From contig NZ_DF238933.1 in NCBI RefSeq assembly GCF_000400995.2, positions 1-64,000 of the forward strand: a stretch of DNA of 64,000 nt, in the 5' to 3' direction. Position 1 is the first letter of the stretch, and each line of letters begins with the position of its first letter. The notes below the pieces were generated by a model. The model saw only the letters and a list, made by a program, of their open reading frames with translations. It made no database searches and had not been told where the DNA came from. Positions 1-7,761 of the stretch are shown piece after piece. This DNA comes from Acidovorax sp. MR-S7 (lineage in GTDB: Bacteria > Pseudomonadota > Gammaproteobacteria > Burkholderiales > Burkholderiaceae_C). The translations under genes were made by a program, and so were the position numbers.

Positions 1-345
1 CAGGCTCATTTGCTTCATGTCGGCAATGTCTCACATCACGCGGGTGGCGGCAGGGTTGTGCAGACCTTCCCTAATGGTCACTTTCGCCGAAAGTGCAGAT
101 GCAAAGAAGTCTTGGAAAACCGGTAAAAATGTGCGAAATCGGCCTTGATTGTTGATGGTTGATCAACCTTCTGCACATCGAAAAATGTTGTAAATCAACA
201 TGTTACGTTGATTAAATAACGAATAAAACCAAAAAACACCTAGCCTGTTTATTTGGCTCATAACCGTCGTGGCTTTTTTTTGTCTTGTTCGCTTGCACTT
301 TGGTCGAAGTGCCTGTCCATGGCCCGGGAGCAGGCTTCTTGGCAG
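1..345. promoter_or_regulatory. AT-rich non-coding region left of rsmI
   Basis: No convincing gene is visible in these 345 bases. The stretch 110-240 is clearly more AT-rich than the rest of the window, which suggests a promoter, probably for a leftward gene beyond the edge. Two inverted repeats stand out: CACTTTCG/CGAAAGTG with a 1-nt spacer at 79-95, and the perfect 12-bp palindrome GGTTGATCAACC at 157-168. GTTGAT or its complement recurs between 150 and 215. In gammaproteobacteria rnpB can lie beside rsmI, but I see no RNase P RNA core sequence here. Confidence 0.3.
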
Positions 346-1272
346 CTATTGCGAAGTTGTCTGCTTCAGGGCCAGTGCTTGCTGGTACAGCGCATTCCTG
401 GGCTCTTGGGTGATGTCTGCTGCGAGGCGCACGGCAGTCTTCACGGGCAAGGCCTCCAGCAACAGCCGAAGCACTCGCAGTCCTTCGCCATCCATGGCGG
501 GAGTGGCATGTGCGAGTGGATGCACGATCACCACGAATTCTCCGCGGGCGCGTTGCGCACCTGTCGCCAGCCATGCGGCTAGTGCGTCTGCACGGCACGT
601 AGCGATTTCTTCGTATTGCTTGGTGAGTTCCCGTGCCAGGGTGACTTGGCGTGCACCCAGCGCGGCCAGGTCGGATGCCAGGCTGGCAATGCGATGCGGG
701 GCTTCCAGCAGGACGGCACTCCGTGGTTCGCTGGCCAGCTGTTGCAGGGCGGCGGCGCGCTCGCTGCCTTTGGCGGGCAGGAATCCGGCAAATACGAAAC
801 CATTGTCGTGGGAGGCGCCGGCGATGGCTCCGGCAACACTCATGGCGCACGTCACACTGCTGGCGCCCGGAAGCGGAATGCAGCGCATGCCGGCGGCGTG
901 TACTGCTGCCACCAGGCGGGCTCCGGGGTCGCTGATGCCCGGGGTGCCGGCATCGCTTGCATAGGCGATCCTCTCTCCGCGTCCCAGACGTTCAATCACC
1001 TTTTGTGCTGCCTGCGCTTCGTTGTGCTGGTGCACGGAGATCAACTGTTCCGGGCTCTTGTCTACGCCGTACGCGCGCAACAGGGCCTGTGTATGGCGGG
1101 TGTCCTCGCATGCGATGGCATCTACAAGCTGCAGGACATGCAGTGCCCGCAGAGTGATGTCGGCCAAGTTGCCGATTGGCGTGGCCACGACATACAGTGC
1201 TCCCTGCGGATAATGCTGGGATGCTGCCGCTTCACGTGCGGCACTCAGGGCGGAGGAAAAGGAGGCGGACAA
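346..1272 (-). CDS. rsmI: 16S rRNA (cytidine-2'-O)-methyltransferase RsmI
   Basis: RsmI 2'-O-methylates C1402 of 16S rRNA in the decoding centre, using S-adenosylmethionine. The 308-residue protein has the family signatures in order: VVATPIGNLADI at about 28-39, CEDTRHTQALL at 55-65, SDAGTPGISDPG at 106-117 and PLPGASSV at 133-140. Length is slightly above the roughly 286 residues of E. coli RsmI, because of about 25 extra N-terminal residues. No ATG lies near the family start; the frame opens with TTG at 1270-1272. That codon overlaps by one base the ATG of divergent yraN, so each promoter must lie inside the other gene or further upstream. The start codon is the main uncertainty. Confidence 0.95.
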   Translation of the reverse strand: MSASFSSALSAAREAAASQHYPQGALYVVATPIGNLADITLRALHVLQLVDAIACEDTRHTQALLRAYGVDKSPEQLISVHQHNEAQAAQKVIERLGRGERIAYASDAGTPGISDPGARLVAAVHAAGMRCIPLPGASSVTCAMSVAGAIAGASHDNGFVFAGFLPAKGSERAAALQQLASEPRSAVLLEAPHRIASLASDLAALGARQVTLARELTKQYEEIATCRADALAAWLATGAQRARGEFVVIVHPLAHATPAMDGEGLRVLRLLLEALPVKTAVRLAADITQEPRNALYQQALALKQTTSQ

Positions 1273-1679
1273 TGGGTTTCCTCGGCAAAAAAACCAATAC
1301 GGGCGGTGTGAGGCGCAAAGCGGGCACCACGCTGCAGCGGGGCCAGCACGCAGAGGACGAAGCGCTCGCGTACCTGATCAGCGCCGGCATGCTGCTGGTC
1401 GAACGCAATTATCGGACGCCTGGCCGGGGGGGAGGGGAAATTGACCTTGTCATGCGCGAACGGGACGGCACATTGGTCTTCGTCGAGGTGCGCAGCCGTG
1501 CGACGGCCGCCTTTGGCGGTGCGGCAGGGAGCGTGGGACGGGTCAAGCAGCAGAGGCTCGTGCGGGCGGCGCAGTACTTTCTGATGCGTTGGTCCTCCCC
1601 GCCAGCGTGCCGCTTCGACGTGATCTCCATCGAGGATGGTTCCTTGCAATGGCTGCGCGCCGCTTTCGACGCAGGGTAG
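1272..1679 (+). CDS. yraN: UPF0102 family protein YraN (predicted nuclease fold)
   Basis: A 135-residue protein of the UPF0102/YraN family, which has a restriction-endonuclease-like (Holliday-junction-resolvase-like) fold. Its cellular role is not well established. The core motif G-G-x-x-D-L-V with downstream F-V-E-V-R is visible as GGGEIDLVM (about residues 53-61) and LVFVEVRSR (68-76), matching the E-D-ExK-like nuclease arrangement. The FGGAAGSVGRVKQQRL segment is also typical. ATG 1272 was chosen because the longer frame upstream runs into rsmI and lacks homologous sequence. The order rsmI/yraN/SIS/BON matches the gammaproteobacterial neighbourhood, minus lpoA. Confidence 0.9.
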   Translation: MGFLGKKTNTGGVRRKAGTTLQRGQHAEDEALAYLISAGMLLVERNYRTPGRGGGEIDLVMRERDGTLVFVEVRSRATAAFGGAAGSVGRVKQQRLVRAAQYFLMRWSSPPACRFDVISIEDGSLQWLRAAFDAG

Positions 1680-1740
1680 TGCCTGTACGCCTACCGTTTG
1701 CTACAGAAGGCAGGGTGCCCGCAGGTATCATCCACGGCTC

Positions 1741-2325
1741 ATGCTTGAGCAACGTGTCCAACAGCATTTCATCGACAGTGCCGACCTGAAGTACCAGGCG
1801 GCGCAGGTTCTTAGCCAACCGATCGAGGCCGCGGTGCAGGCCATTCTGGCCTGCGTGACCAATGGAGCGAAGGTCCTGGCATGCGGCTGCGGCCTCTCGG
1901 CCCCGCAGGCGCAGCAATTCGCCGCCCTGTGCGTATCCGGCTTCGAGCGGGACCGGCCGGAACTGGCCGCCCTGGCACTTACGCACGAGGCGATATGGAT
2001 GGCAGGCACCGATAGCGCTGCCCTGGCACGGCAGGTCCGCGCCTTGGGCCAGGCGGGTGACCTGCTGCTGGCCATTACCGCCGATGGCAATGAGCCTGCC
2101 GTCCTGGATGCCGTGCAGGCTGCCCACGAGCGCGACATGACGGTCGTCGCCCTGTGCGGCCGCGATAGCGGGGGCTTGGCTTCCTTGCTGCACGAAACCG
2201 ATGTGCAGATCTGCGTGCCGCATGACCGCGCCGCGCGGGTGCGGGAGGTGCACAGCCTGGTATTGCATTGCCTGTGCGATGGGGTGGATGCCCAATTACT
2301 TGGAGAACAGGAGATTCCTCTATGA
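1741..2325 (+). CDS. diaA: SIS-domain protein, DiaA/GmhA-like
   Basis: A 194-residue SIS (sugar isomerase) domain protein. Position between yraN and a BON-domain gene, and the motif VLACGCGLSAPQAQQFAA at about 43-60, point to DiaA. In E. coli DiaA is a tetramer that binds DnaA and stimulates timely initiation at oriC; GmhA (sedoheptulose-7-phosphate isomerase) is the sequence relative. ExRPxLxALALT (about 69-80) also fits DiaA. The ATG at 1741 gives a normal DiaA length; the longer frame upstream overlaps yraN. The stop overlaps the start of the next gene (ATGA at 2322-2325), implying translational coupling. The DiaA role is inferred from synteny; an isomerase is the alternative. Confidence 0.85.
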   Translation: MLEQRVQQHFIDSADLKYQAAQVLSQPIEAAVQAILACVTNGAKVLACGCGLSAPQAQQFAALCVSGFERDRPELAALALTHEAIWMAGTDSAALARQVRALGQAGDLLLAITADGNEPAVLDAVQAAHERDMTVVALCGRDSGGLASLLHETDVQICVPHDRAARVREVHSLVLHCLCDGVDAQLLGEQEIPL

Positions 2326-2978
2326 CATTCCAGATCGTGCGCACTCCATGCGCGTTGCTGGCCGCGGTGACGTTGGCGGGCGGCTTGGCGGCATGCGCCC
2401 CGCTCGTCATCGGGGGCGGCGCCGTCATGGGCACTCTGGTCGCCACCGACCGGCGCACCGCAGGCTCGCAGGTGGAGGACGAGGGGATCGAGTTCCGCAC
2501 GGCCAGCCGCATCCGCGAGATCCTGGGCGACAACGTGCATGTGAACGTCACGAGCTACAACCGCCAGGTGCTGCTGACGGGCGAAGTGCCGGCCGCCGCC
2601 GATGGGCAGAAGGTGGAGCAGATCGCGCTGGGCGTGGAGAACGTGCGCTCGGTGGTCAATGACCTGGGCGTGATGCCCAACTCCACGCTGAGCCAGCGCT
2701 CCAACGACACCTTCATCACCGGTAAGGTGCGTGCCAGCCTCGTGGATGCCAAGGACCTGTCTGCCAACGCGTTCAAGGTGGTGACCGAGCGGAACGTGGT
2801 CTACCTGATGGGGCGTGTGACCGAGCGCGAGGCCAAGCGGGCGACAGAGATCGCACGGGGCGTGAACGGCGTGCGCAAGGTGGTCCGTGTCTTTGAAACG
2901 ATTTCCGAGGAAGAGCTCAGCCGGGCAGCCGTGCGGCAGCCGGCGCCCGTCTCCCAGGATCCTGCTGCTCAGCAGTAG
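2322..2978 (+). CDS. BON-domain outer-membrane lipoprotein (DolP/OsmY-like)
   Basis: A 218-residue secreted protein with a lipoprotein signal: hydrophobic segment 10-22 and lipobox LAAC with Cys25. Two BON domains follow (about 55-120 and 130-198). The second contains FKVVTERNVVYLMGRVTEREA, the typical BON strand-turn-strand pattern. Its partner in E. coli, DolP (YraP), is an outer-membrane lipoprotein needed for envelope integrity and binds anionic phospholipid. Here too the gene follows yraN and diaA and overlaps diaA by 4 bases. ATG 2322 was chosen over upstream starts because it puts the signal peptide at the N-terminus. The function is inferred from family and synteny. Confidence 0.88.
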   Translation: MTFQIVRTPCALLAAVTLAGGLAACAPLVIGGGAVMGTLVATDRRTAGSQVEDEGIEFRTASRIREILGDNVHVNVTSYNRQVLLTGEVPAAADGQKVEQIALGVENVRSVVNDLGVMPNSTLSQRSNDTFITGKVRASLVDAKDLSANAFKVVTERNVVYLMGRVTEREAKRATEIARGVNGVRKVVRVFETISEEELSRAAVRQPAPVSQDPAAQQ

Positions 2979-3042
2979 CAGAGCGGGCAATAGGCAGGCT
3001 GCGCGTGAGCGCGCCTGCCACACCGTGCCCTTGCAATGGAGG

Positions 3043-3972
3043 TCAGGCCTTCTTGGTCACGAGGCGGGTGATGAGGCTCGAGGTATCCCACCGGTTGCCG
3101 CCCGCACGCTGCACGTCGGCGTAGAACTGGTCCACCAGCGCCGTCACCGGCAGGCGGGCGCCGTTGCGCTTGGCTTCGTCGAGCACCAGGCCCAGATCCT
3201 TGCGCATCCAGTCCACGGCAAACCCGAAGTCGAAGCGTCCTTCGACCATGGTCTTGCCCCGGTTCTCCATCTGCCAGCTTTGGGCGGCGCCCTTGCTGAT
3301 CACGTCGAGCACCAGGGGCATGTCAAGGCCGGCGTGCTGGCCGAACGCAATGGCTTCCGACAGGCCCTGCACCAGTCCGGCGATGCAGATCTGGTTCACC
3401 ATCTTGGCCAGCTGGCCGGCCCCACTGTCGCCGATGCGGGTGAAGGCGCGGGAGAAGGCCAGTGCAGTGGGGCGCACCGCGTCGAAGGCCGGCTGGCTGC
3501 CTCCGCACATCACCGTCAACTGTCCGTTTTGGGCGCCGGCCTGCCCGCCGGAGACCGGGGCATCGATGAACTGCAGGCCCAGGGCCTTCGCTGCCGTATC
3601 GAGTTCGCGTGCCACGGCGGCGGAGGCCGTGGTGTGGTCCACGAAGATGGCGCCGGGCTGCATGCCGGCAAAGGCGCCGTCGGCGCCCAGCACCACGGAG
3701 CGCAGATCGTCGTCGTTGCCCACGCAGCAGAAGACGATGTCCGCGCCCTGCGCCGCCTCGCGAGGCGTGTTCGCGTGCTGCACCTTGCCGGTTTCCGCGA
3801 ACTCGGCGCACCATGCTTCCGACTTGGCGGCCGTGCGGTTGTAGACGGTCACGGCATGGCCTGCGCGCGCCAGATGGCCTGCCATGGGATAGCCCATGAC
3901 GCCCAGGCCCAGGAAGGCCACGCGGCGCGCGGGAGCCGGCTCGTAGGTGCGGGGATTGATGCTGCTGGTCAT
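3043..3972 (-). CDS. NAD(P)-dependent beta-hydroxyacid dehydrogenase (3-hydroxyisobutyrate dehydrogenase family)
   Basis: A 309-residue cytosolic dehydrogenase of the 3-hydroxyisobutyrate/tartronate-semialdehyde reductase family, oxidising a beta-hydroxyacid with NAD(P). The Rossmann motif VAFLGLGVMGYPMAGHL lies at 18-34. The substrate-binding signature DAPVSGGQAGAQNG is at 138-151, and the catalytic lysine is K190 in GQLAKMVNQ. Length is normal for the family. The true substrate (3-hydroxyisobutyrate, tartronate semialdehyde, 6-phosphogluconate-like or succinic semialdehyde as in GLYR) cannot be told from sequence alone. It is downstream of the pilU terminator and has no obvious pathway neighbours. 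Confidence 0.85.
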   Translation of the reverse strand: MTSSINPRTYEPAPARRVAFLGLGVMGYPMAGHLARAGHAVTVYNRTAAKSEAWCAEFAETGKVQHANTPREAAQGADIVFCCVGNDDDLRSVVLGADGAFAGMQPGAIFVDHTTASAAVARELDTAAKALGLQFIDAPVSGGQAGAQNGQLTVMCGGSQPAFDAVRPTALAFSRAFTRIGDSGAGQLAKMVNQICIAGLVQGLSEAIAFGQHAGLDMPLVLDVISKGAAQSWQMENRGKTMVEGRFDFGFAVDWMRKDLGLVLDEAKRNGARLPVTALVDQFYADVQRAGGNRWDTSSLITRLVTKKA

Positions 3973-3990
3973 GTCTAGTGGGTCTCCAAT

Positions 3991-4018
3991 AAAAAACGAC
4001 CCGCCGCTGTGGGCGGGC
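3991..4018 (-). terminator. Rho-independent terminator downstream of pilU
   Basis: Read on the minus strand, a CCCGCC stem, a short CACAGC-type loop and a GGCGGG stem (4000-4017) are followed by a T6 run (complement of 3991-3996). It lies 31 bases after the pilU stop and just upstream of the dehydrogenase start at 3972, so it should separate the two leftward transcripts. Confidence 0.8.
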
Positions 4019-4048
4019 TGGGGGCTGCAACCGTGCGCCGGCGTACGG

Positions 4049-5185
4049 TCACACGATGGCGAAGTGTTCGGTGCCGGAGGCGAGATCCGTGGTCTTGGCG
4101 CGTTGGCTGCTCAGCTTGATCTGCAGGCGCAGATCGTTCACCGAGTCCGCGTTGCGCAAGGCATCCTCGTAGGTGACCACATTCGCCTCGAACAGATCGA
4201 ACAGTGCCTGGTCGAAAGTCTGCATGCCGAGGTTGCGGCTCTTCTTCATGATCTCCTTGATCTCGGCCACCTCGCCCTTGAAGATCAGGTCGGCGATCAG
4301 CGGCGTGTTGAGCATCACCTCGACCGCTGCGGCCCGGCCCTTGCCGTCCTGCTTGGGAAGGAGGCGCTGCGAGACCATGGCGCGCAGGTTCAGCGACAGG
4401 TCCATGAGCAGTTGCGCGCGGCGTTCCTCGGGAAAGAAGTTGATGATCCGGTCCAGCGCCTGGTTGGCACTGTTGGCGTGCAGCGTGGCCAGGCACAGGT
4501 GGCCGGTTTCGGCGAAGGCCACGGCGTGCTCCATGGTTTCGCGGTCGCGGATCTCGCCCATCAGGATCACGTCGGGCGCCTGGCGCAGTGTGTTCTTCAA
4601 CGCGGCTTCCCAGCTGTCGGTATCCAGGCCCACCTCGCGCTGCGTGACGACGCAGTTCTTGTGCGGATGCACGAACTCGATGGGGTCCTCCACCGTGATG
4701 ATGTGGCCGAACGAGTGCTCGTTGCGCCAGTCCACCATGGCGGCCAGGGAGGTCGACTTGCCCGAGCCTGTGGCGCCGACCAAGATGCACAGGCCGCGCT
4801 TGGTCATGGTGATTTCCTTGAGCACCTGCGGCAAGCCCAGGCCATCGATGGTCGGCAGGGTGAGCGGAATGGTCCGCAGCACCATGCCCACGCGGCCTTG
4901 CTGGATGAAGGCGTTGACGCGGAAGCGTCCGACGCCAGCGGGCGCGATGGCGAAATTGCATTCCTTGGTGCGCTCGAAATCCGCCACCTGCTTGTCGCTC
5001 ATGATCGAGCGTGCCAGCGTCAGGGTGTGCGTGGGGGTGAGCGGCTGTGGCGACACCTTGGTGACCTTGCCGTCCACCTTGATGGCCGGAGGGAAGTCCG
5101 CCGTGATGAACAGGTCGCTCCCTCCCCGGCTGACCATCAGCTTGAGCAGGTCGTTGATGAATTTACTGGCCTGATCGCGTTCCAT
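4049..5185 (-). CDS. pilU: Type IV pilus retraction ATPase PilU
   Basis: PilU is an accessory hexameric ATPase that works with PilT to depolymerise type IV pili for twitching motility and DNA uptake. The 378-residue protein carries Walker A GATGSGKST at 137-145. Downstream come the Asp-box/Walker B region (ITVEDPIEFVH; APDVILMGEIRDRETM) and the His-box ATLHANSANQALDRI. It lacks the C-terminal AIRNLIRE of PilT and has the longer PilU-type tail ending in TEHFAIV. It follows pilT and a cNMP-binding gene on the same strand, 43 bases from the latter, with a terminator just beyond it, so the three probably form one operon. Confidence 0.93.
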   Translation of the reverse strand: MERDQASKFINDLLKLMVSRGGSDLFITADFPPAIKVDGKVTKVSPQPLTPTHTLTLARSIMSDKQVADFERTKECNFAIAPAGVGRFRVNAFIQQGRVGMVLRTIPLTLPTIDGLGLPQVLKEITMTKRGLCILVGATGSGKSTSLAAMVDWRNEHSFGHIITVEDPIEFVHPHKNCVVTQREVGLDTDSWEAALKNTLRQAPDVILMGEIRDRETMEHAVAFAETGHLCLATLHANSANQALDRIINFFPEERRAQLLMDLSLNLRAMVSQRLLPKQDGKGRAAAVEVMLNTPLIADLIFKGEVAEIKEIMKKSRNLGMQTFDQALFDLFEANVVTYEDALRNADSVNDLRLQIKLSSQRAKTTDLASGTEHFAIV

Positions 5186-5228
5186 CCCTGTACCTCCCGT
5201 GGACTCGCCTTGTGTATGGGACCGCTGT

Positions 5229-5858
5229 TCAGCGTTGATTCTCGCTCAGCCGCGCACTCACCACGCGCAGCCGCAGGGAGAGCTTGCGTGCCAGCAATGC
5301 GACCAGGCTGGCGGCCAGCTGGGGGTCCTGGGACATCATCTCGTCCATGGCCTCGGCGCTCAGCACGGCGACTTCGCAGTCGGTGAGCGTGGTGCATGCG
5401 GAGAACCGGATGCCGCTGTCGAGCAGCGACATCTCGCCCAGGATGTCGCCGGGGCGGGTCTCGGCCAGCCGCAGCTGCTCGCCCCAGGGCTGCACGCGGT
5501 CCACGGCGATGGTGCCGGTGAGCAGCACCACCATGAAGTTGCCGTATTCGTCCTGGCGGATGACGTCGCGGTTGGGTGGAATGGCGGCGAACTCGAAAAA
5601 GCGCTCCATGCGTTCCACGGCATCCTGATCCAGGTGCGCCATGTACTTGTCCTTGCCCCACAGCGACTGCAGCAGCTTGCCGCCGCGGCTCTTGGGCAGG
5701 CGCTTGGCGCCGACCTCCACCGCGCGCGCTTCCCAGGGCACGAGCAGGGATTCGTCCACGCCCTGGCCGGCGAAGGCCGTGGTGAAGAACACCGAGTCGT
5801 GGCTCTCTTCGCTGGGCTTGCGGGCCTTGGTCTTGAGCAGGCTGAGGATGCCTTTCAT
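5229..5858 (-). CDS. Cyclic-nucleotide-binding domain protein between pilT and pilU
   Basis: A 209-residue single-domain protein with a CRP/PKA-type cyclic-nucleotide-binding fold at about 80-190. The phosphate-binding cassette is recognisable: PGDILGEMSLLDSG at 136-149, then the Arg of RFSA at 151-154, which contacts the cyclic phosphate in ligand-binding members. No DNA-binding or enzymatic domain follows, so it is not a CRP-type regulator; it could sense cAMP, cGMP or another ligand, or only serve as a protein-interaction module. Its place between pilT and pilU, in the same direction, suggests a role in regulating pilus retraction. That role is inference. Confidence 0.8.
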   Translation of the reverse strand: MKGILSLLKTKARKPSEESHDSVFFTTAFAGQGVDESLLVPWEARAVEVGAKRLPKSRGGKLLQSLWGKDKYMAHLDQDAVERMERFFEFAAIPPNRDVIRQDEYGNFMVVLLTGTIAVDRVQPWGEQLRLAETRPGDILGEMSLLDSGIRFSACTTLTDCEVAVLSAEAMDEMMSQDPQLAASLVALLARKLSLRLRVVSARLSENQR

Positions 5859-5937
5859 GGGAATGCTCCGATCGCTGGGCCACTGCGAGGCCAGTGGCTT
5901 CTAGGATGACGTGGTGCCCGGCCGCACCCGCAAGCGG

Positions 5938-6981
5938 CTAGCCGGGGAAGTTCTCCGGAATCTTAGCCTTGCTGCGCGCTTCGGCGGGACTGATGATGTT
6001 GCGACGCACCAATTCGGTGAGATTCTGGTCCAGCGTCTGCATGCCCGCGCTGTTGCCCGTCTGGATGGTGGAATACATCTGCGCCACCTTGGCCTCGCGG
6101 ATCAGGTTGCGGATGGCGCTGGTGCCCAGCATGATCTCGTGCGCCGCCACGCGGCCGGAACCGTCCTTGAGCTTGCACAGCGTCTGCGAGATCACGGCCT
6201 GCAGCGACTCCGACAGCATCGCCCGTACCATCTCCTTTTCCTCGGCGGGGAACACGTCGATGATCCGGTCGATGGTCTTGGCGGCGCTCGACGTGTGCAG
6301 CGTGCCGAACACCAGGTGGCCCGTCTCGGCCGCCGTCATGGCCAGGCGGATGGTCTCCAGGTCGCGCATTTCGCCGACGAGGATGGCATCCGGGTCTTCG
6401 CGCAGCGCGGACTTGAGCGCCGCGGCGAACGACAGCGTCATCGGCCCCACCTCGCGCTGGTTCACCAGGCACTTCTTGGACTCGTGCACGAACTCGATCG
6501 GGTCCTCGATGGTGAGGATGTGGCCGTACTCCGTCTCGTTGAGGTGGTTGATCATCGCTGCCAGCGTAGTGGACTTGCCCGAACCCGTCGGGCCGGTCAC
6601 CAGCACCAGGCCGCGCGGCTTGAGGGACAGGTCGGCGAAGATCTTGGGCGCGTTGAGCTGCTCCAGCGTGAGGATCTTGCTCGGGATGGTCCGGAACACG
6701 GCGGCCGCACCGCGGTTCTGGTTGAACGCGTTGACGCGAAAGCGCGCCAGGCCGTCGATCTCGAACGAGAAATCGACTTCCAGGAACTCCTCGTAGGCCT
6801 TGCGCTGCGCATCGCTCATGATGTCGTACACCATGGCGTGGACGGTCTTGTGGTCCAGCGCATCCACATTGATGCGGCGTACATCCCCGTGGACCCGGAT
6901 CATCGGCGGCAGGCCTGCGGAAAGGTGCAGGTCCGACGCCTTGTTTTTCACGCTGAAGGCGAGCAGTTGGGTGATGTCCAC
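5938..6981 (-). CDS. pilT: Type IV pilus retraction ATPase PilT
   Basis: PilT is the main hexameric motor for type IV pilus retraction. The 347-residue protein has Walker A GPTGSGKST at 130-138. The Asp-box (TIEDPIEFVHESK), Walker B region (DPDAILVGEMRDLETI) and His-box (GTLHTSSAAKTIDRI) follow. The diagnostic retraction motif AIRNLIREAKVAQM is in the C-terminal third. Start is GTG at 6979-6981, giving the standard N-terminus MDITQLLAFSVKN. It is first in a leftward pilT-cNMP-pilU operon and is divergent from yggS, from which it is separated by only 41 bases containing both promoters. This pilT/yggS divergence is common in proteobacteria. Confidence 0.96.
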   Translation of the reverse strand: MDITQLLAFSVKNKASDLHLSAGLPPMIRVHGDVRRINVDALDHKTVHAMVYDIMSDAQRKAYEEFLEVDFSFEIDGLARFRVNAFNQNRGAAAVFRTIPSKILTLEQLNAPKIFADLSLKPRGLVLVTGPTGSGKSTTLAAMINHLNETEYGHILTIEDPIEFVHESKKCLVNQREVGPMTLSFAAALKSALREDPDAILVGEMRDLETIRLAMTAAETGHLVFGTLHTSSAAKTIDRIIDVFPAEEKEMVRAMLSESLQAVISQTLCKLKDGSGRVAAHEIMLGTSAIRNLIREAKVAQMYSTIQTGNSAGMQTLDQNLTELVRRNIISPAEARSKAKIPENFPG

Positions 6982-7022
6982 GGAAGGTCCCTCGAATCGT
7001 TTGGTACGCTTGGGCGGACATT

Positions 7023-7745
7023 ATGACGACGATCGGTAACAACCTCCAGCACGTGCAAAGCCGCATCGCGCGGGCCTGCGCGGCGGCCGGGCGCCCTGCG
7101 GATGCCGTGGCGCTGCTGGCCGTTTCCAAGACCTTCGGACCCGAGGCCGTGCGCGATGCGGCGCTCGCCGGCCAATGCGCCTTCGGCGAGAACTACATCC
7201 AGGAGGCCGTGGAAAAAATGGCCGTGGTGGCGGACATGCAGCTGCCCCGGCCGCTGCAGTGGCATTGCATCGGCCCCATCCAGAGCAACAAGACGCGGCT
7301 GGTGGCCGAGCACTTCGACTGGGCGCACACCGTGGACCGCCTCAAGATCGCGCAGCGCCTGTCGGAGCAGCGCCCCGCGCACCTGCCTCCGCTCATGGTG
7401 TGCCTGCAGGTCAACGTGGACGGCGGGCCCACCAAGTCCGGCGTGGCGCCCGGCGAGGCGCTGGCGCTGGCCGAGGCGGTGGCTCGGCTGCCGCGCCTGG
7501 TGCTGCGCGGCATCATGAGTATTCCTGATGATGCTCCTGATTTCGAGGCGCAGCGCGCTCTCCACCACAGGGCGGCAGCCGTTTTCGACCAGATCAAGGC
7601 CAGCGGCGTGGCCGGGCTGGAACAGTTCGATACGCTGTCCCTTGGCATGACGGGCGACCTGGAGGCCGCCGTGGCCGCGGGCAGCACCCTGGTGCGCGTG
7701 GGCAGCGGCATCTTCGGCGCGCGCAGCTACGCGCGCGCCGGCTGA
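7023..7745 (+). CDS. yggS: PLP homeostasis protein YggS/PLPBP
   Basis: A 240-residue alanine-racemase-fold protein that binds pyridoxal 5'-phosphate without known catalysis and helps maintain PLP and amino-acid balance. The PLP lysine is K36 in LLAVSKTF. Other family marks are GENYIQEA, the WHCIGPIQSNK segment (phosphate-side loop) and the C-terminal SLGMTGDLEAAVAAGSTLVRVGSGIFG. The start at 7023 gives a normal length. It is divergent from pilT and convergent with the threonine aldolase; the two stop codons are inside one perfect palindrome. Confidence 0.95.
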   Translation: MTTIGNNLQHVQSRIARACAAAGRPADAVALLAVSKTFGPEAVRDAALAGQCAFGENYIQEAVEKMAVVADMQLPRPLQWHCIGPIQSNKTRLVAEHFDWAHTVDRLKIAQRLSEQRPAHLPPLMVCLQVNVDGGPTKSGVAPGEALALAEAVARLPRLVLRGIMSIPDDAPDFEAQRALHHRAAAVFDQIKASGVAGLEQFDTLSLGMTGDLEAAVAAGSTLVRVGSGIFGARSYARAG

Positions 7746-7761
7746 GCGGCGCGCCGCTCAG
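7742..7761. terminator. Perfect 20-bp palindrome shared by two convergent stop codons
   Basis: The sequence is CTGAGCGGCG followed directly by its exact complement CGCCGCTCAG. It contains the TGA of yggS (7743-7745) and the TGA of ltaE (complement of 7758-7760). Flanking GC-rich bases can extend the stem with a one-base bulge. There is no T tract, so it is either a hairpin that stabilises both 3' ends or a Rho-assisted terminator rather than a classical intrinsic one. Confidence 0.5.

Noticed and set aside
152-166. FNR-like TTGAT/ATCAA near the left edge
   Set aside because: The half sites are separated by 5 bases, not 4, so it does not fit the FNR consensus; it is kept only as part of an AT-rich region with palindromes.
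1-345. RNase P RNA (rnpB) next to rsmI
   Set aside because: The neighbourhood made it plausible, but no conserved RNase P core sequence is visible on either strand.
335-385. Possible further copy of the interspersed repeat at the rsmI 3' end (GGCAGCTATTGCG)
   Set aside because: Only a short AGCTAT-like match is present, without the AGCGCTT/AAGCGCT stem or the GGCC-ATTT tail.
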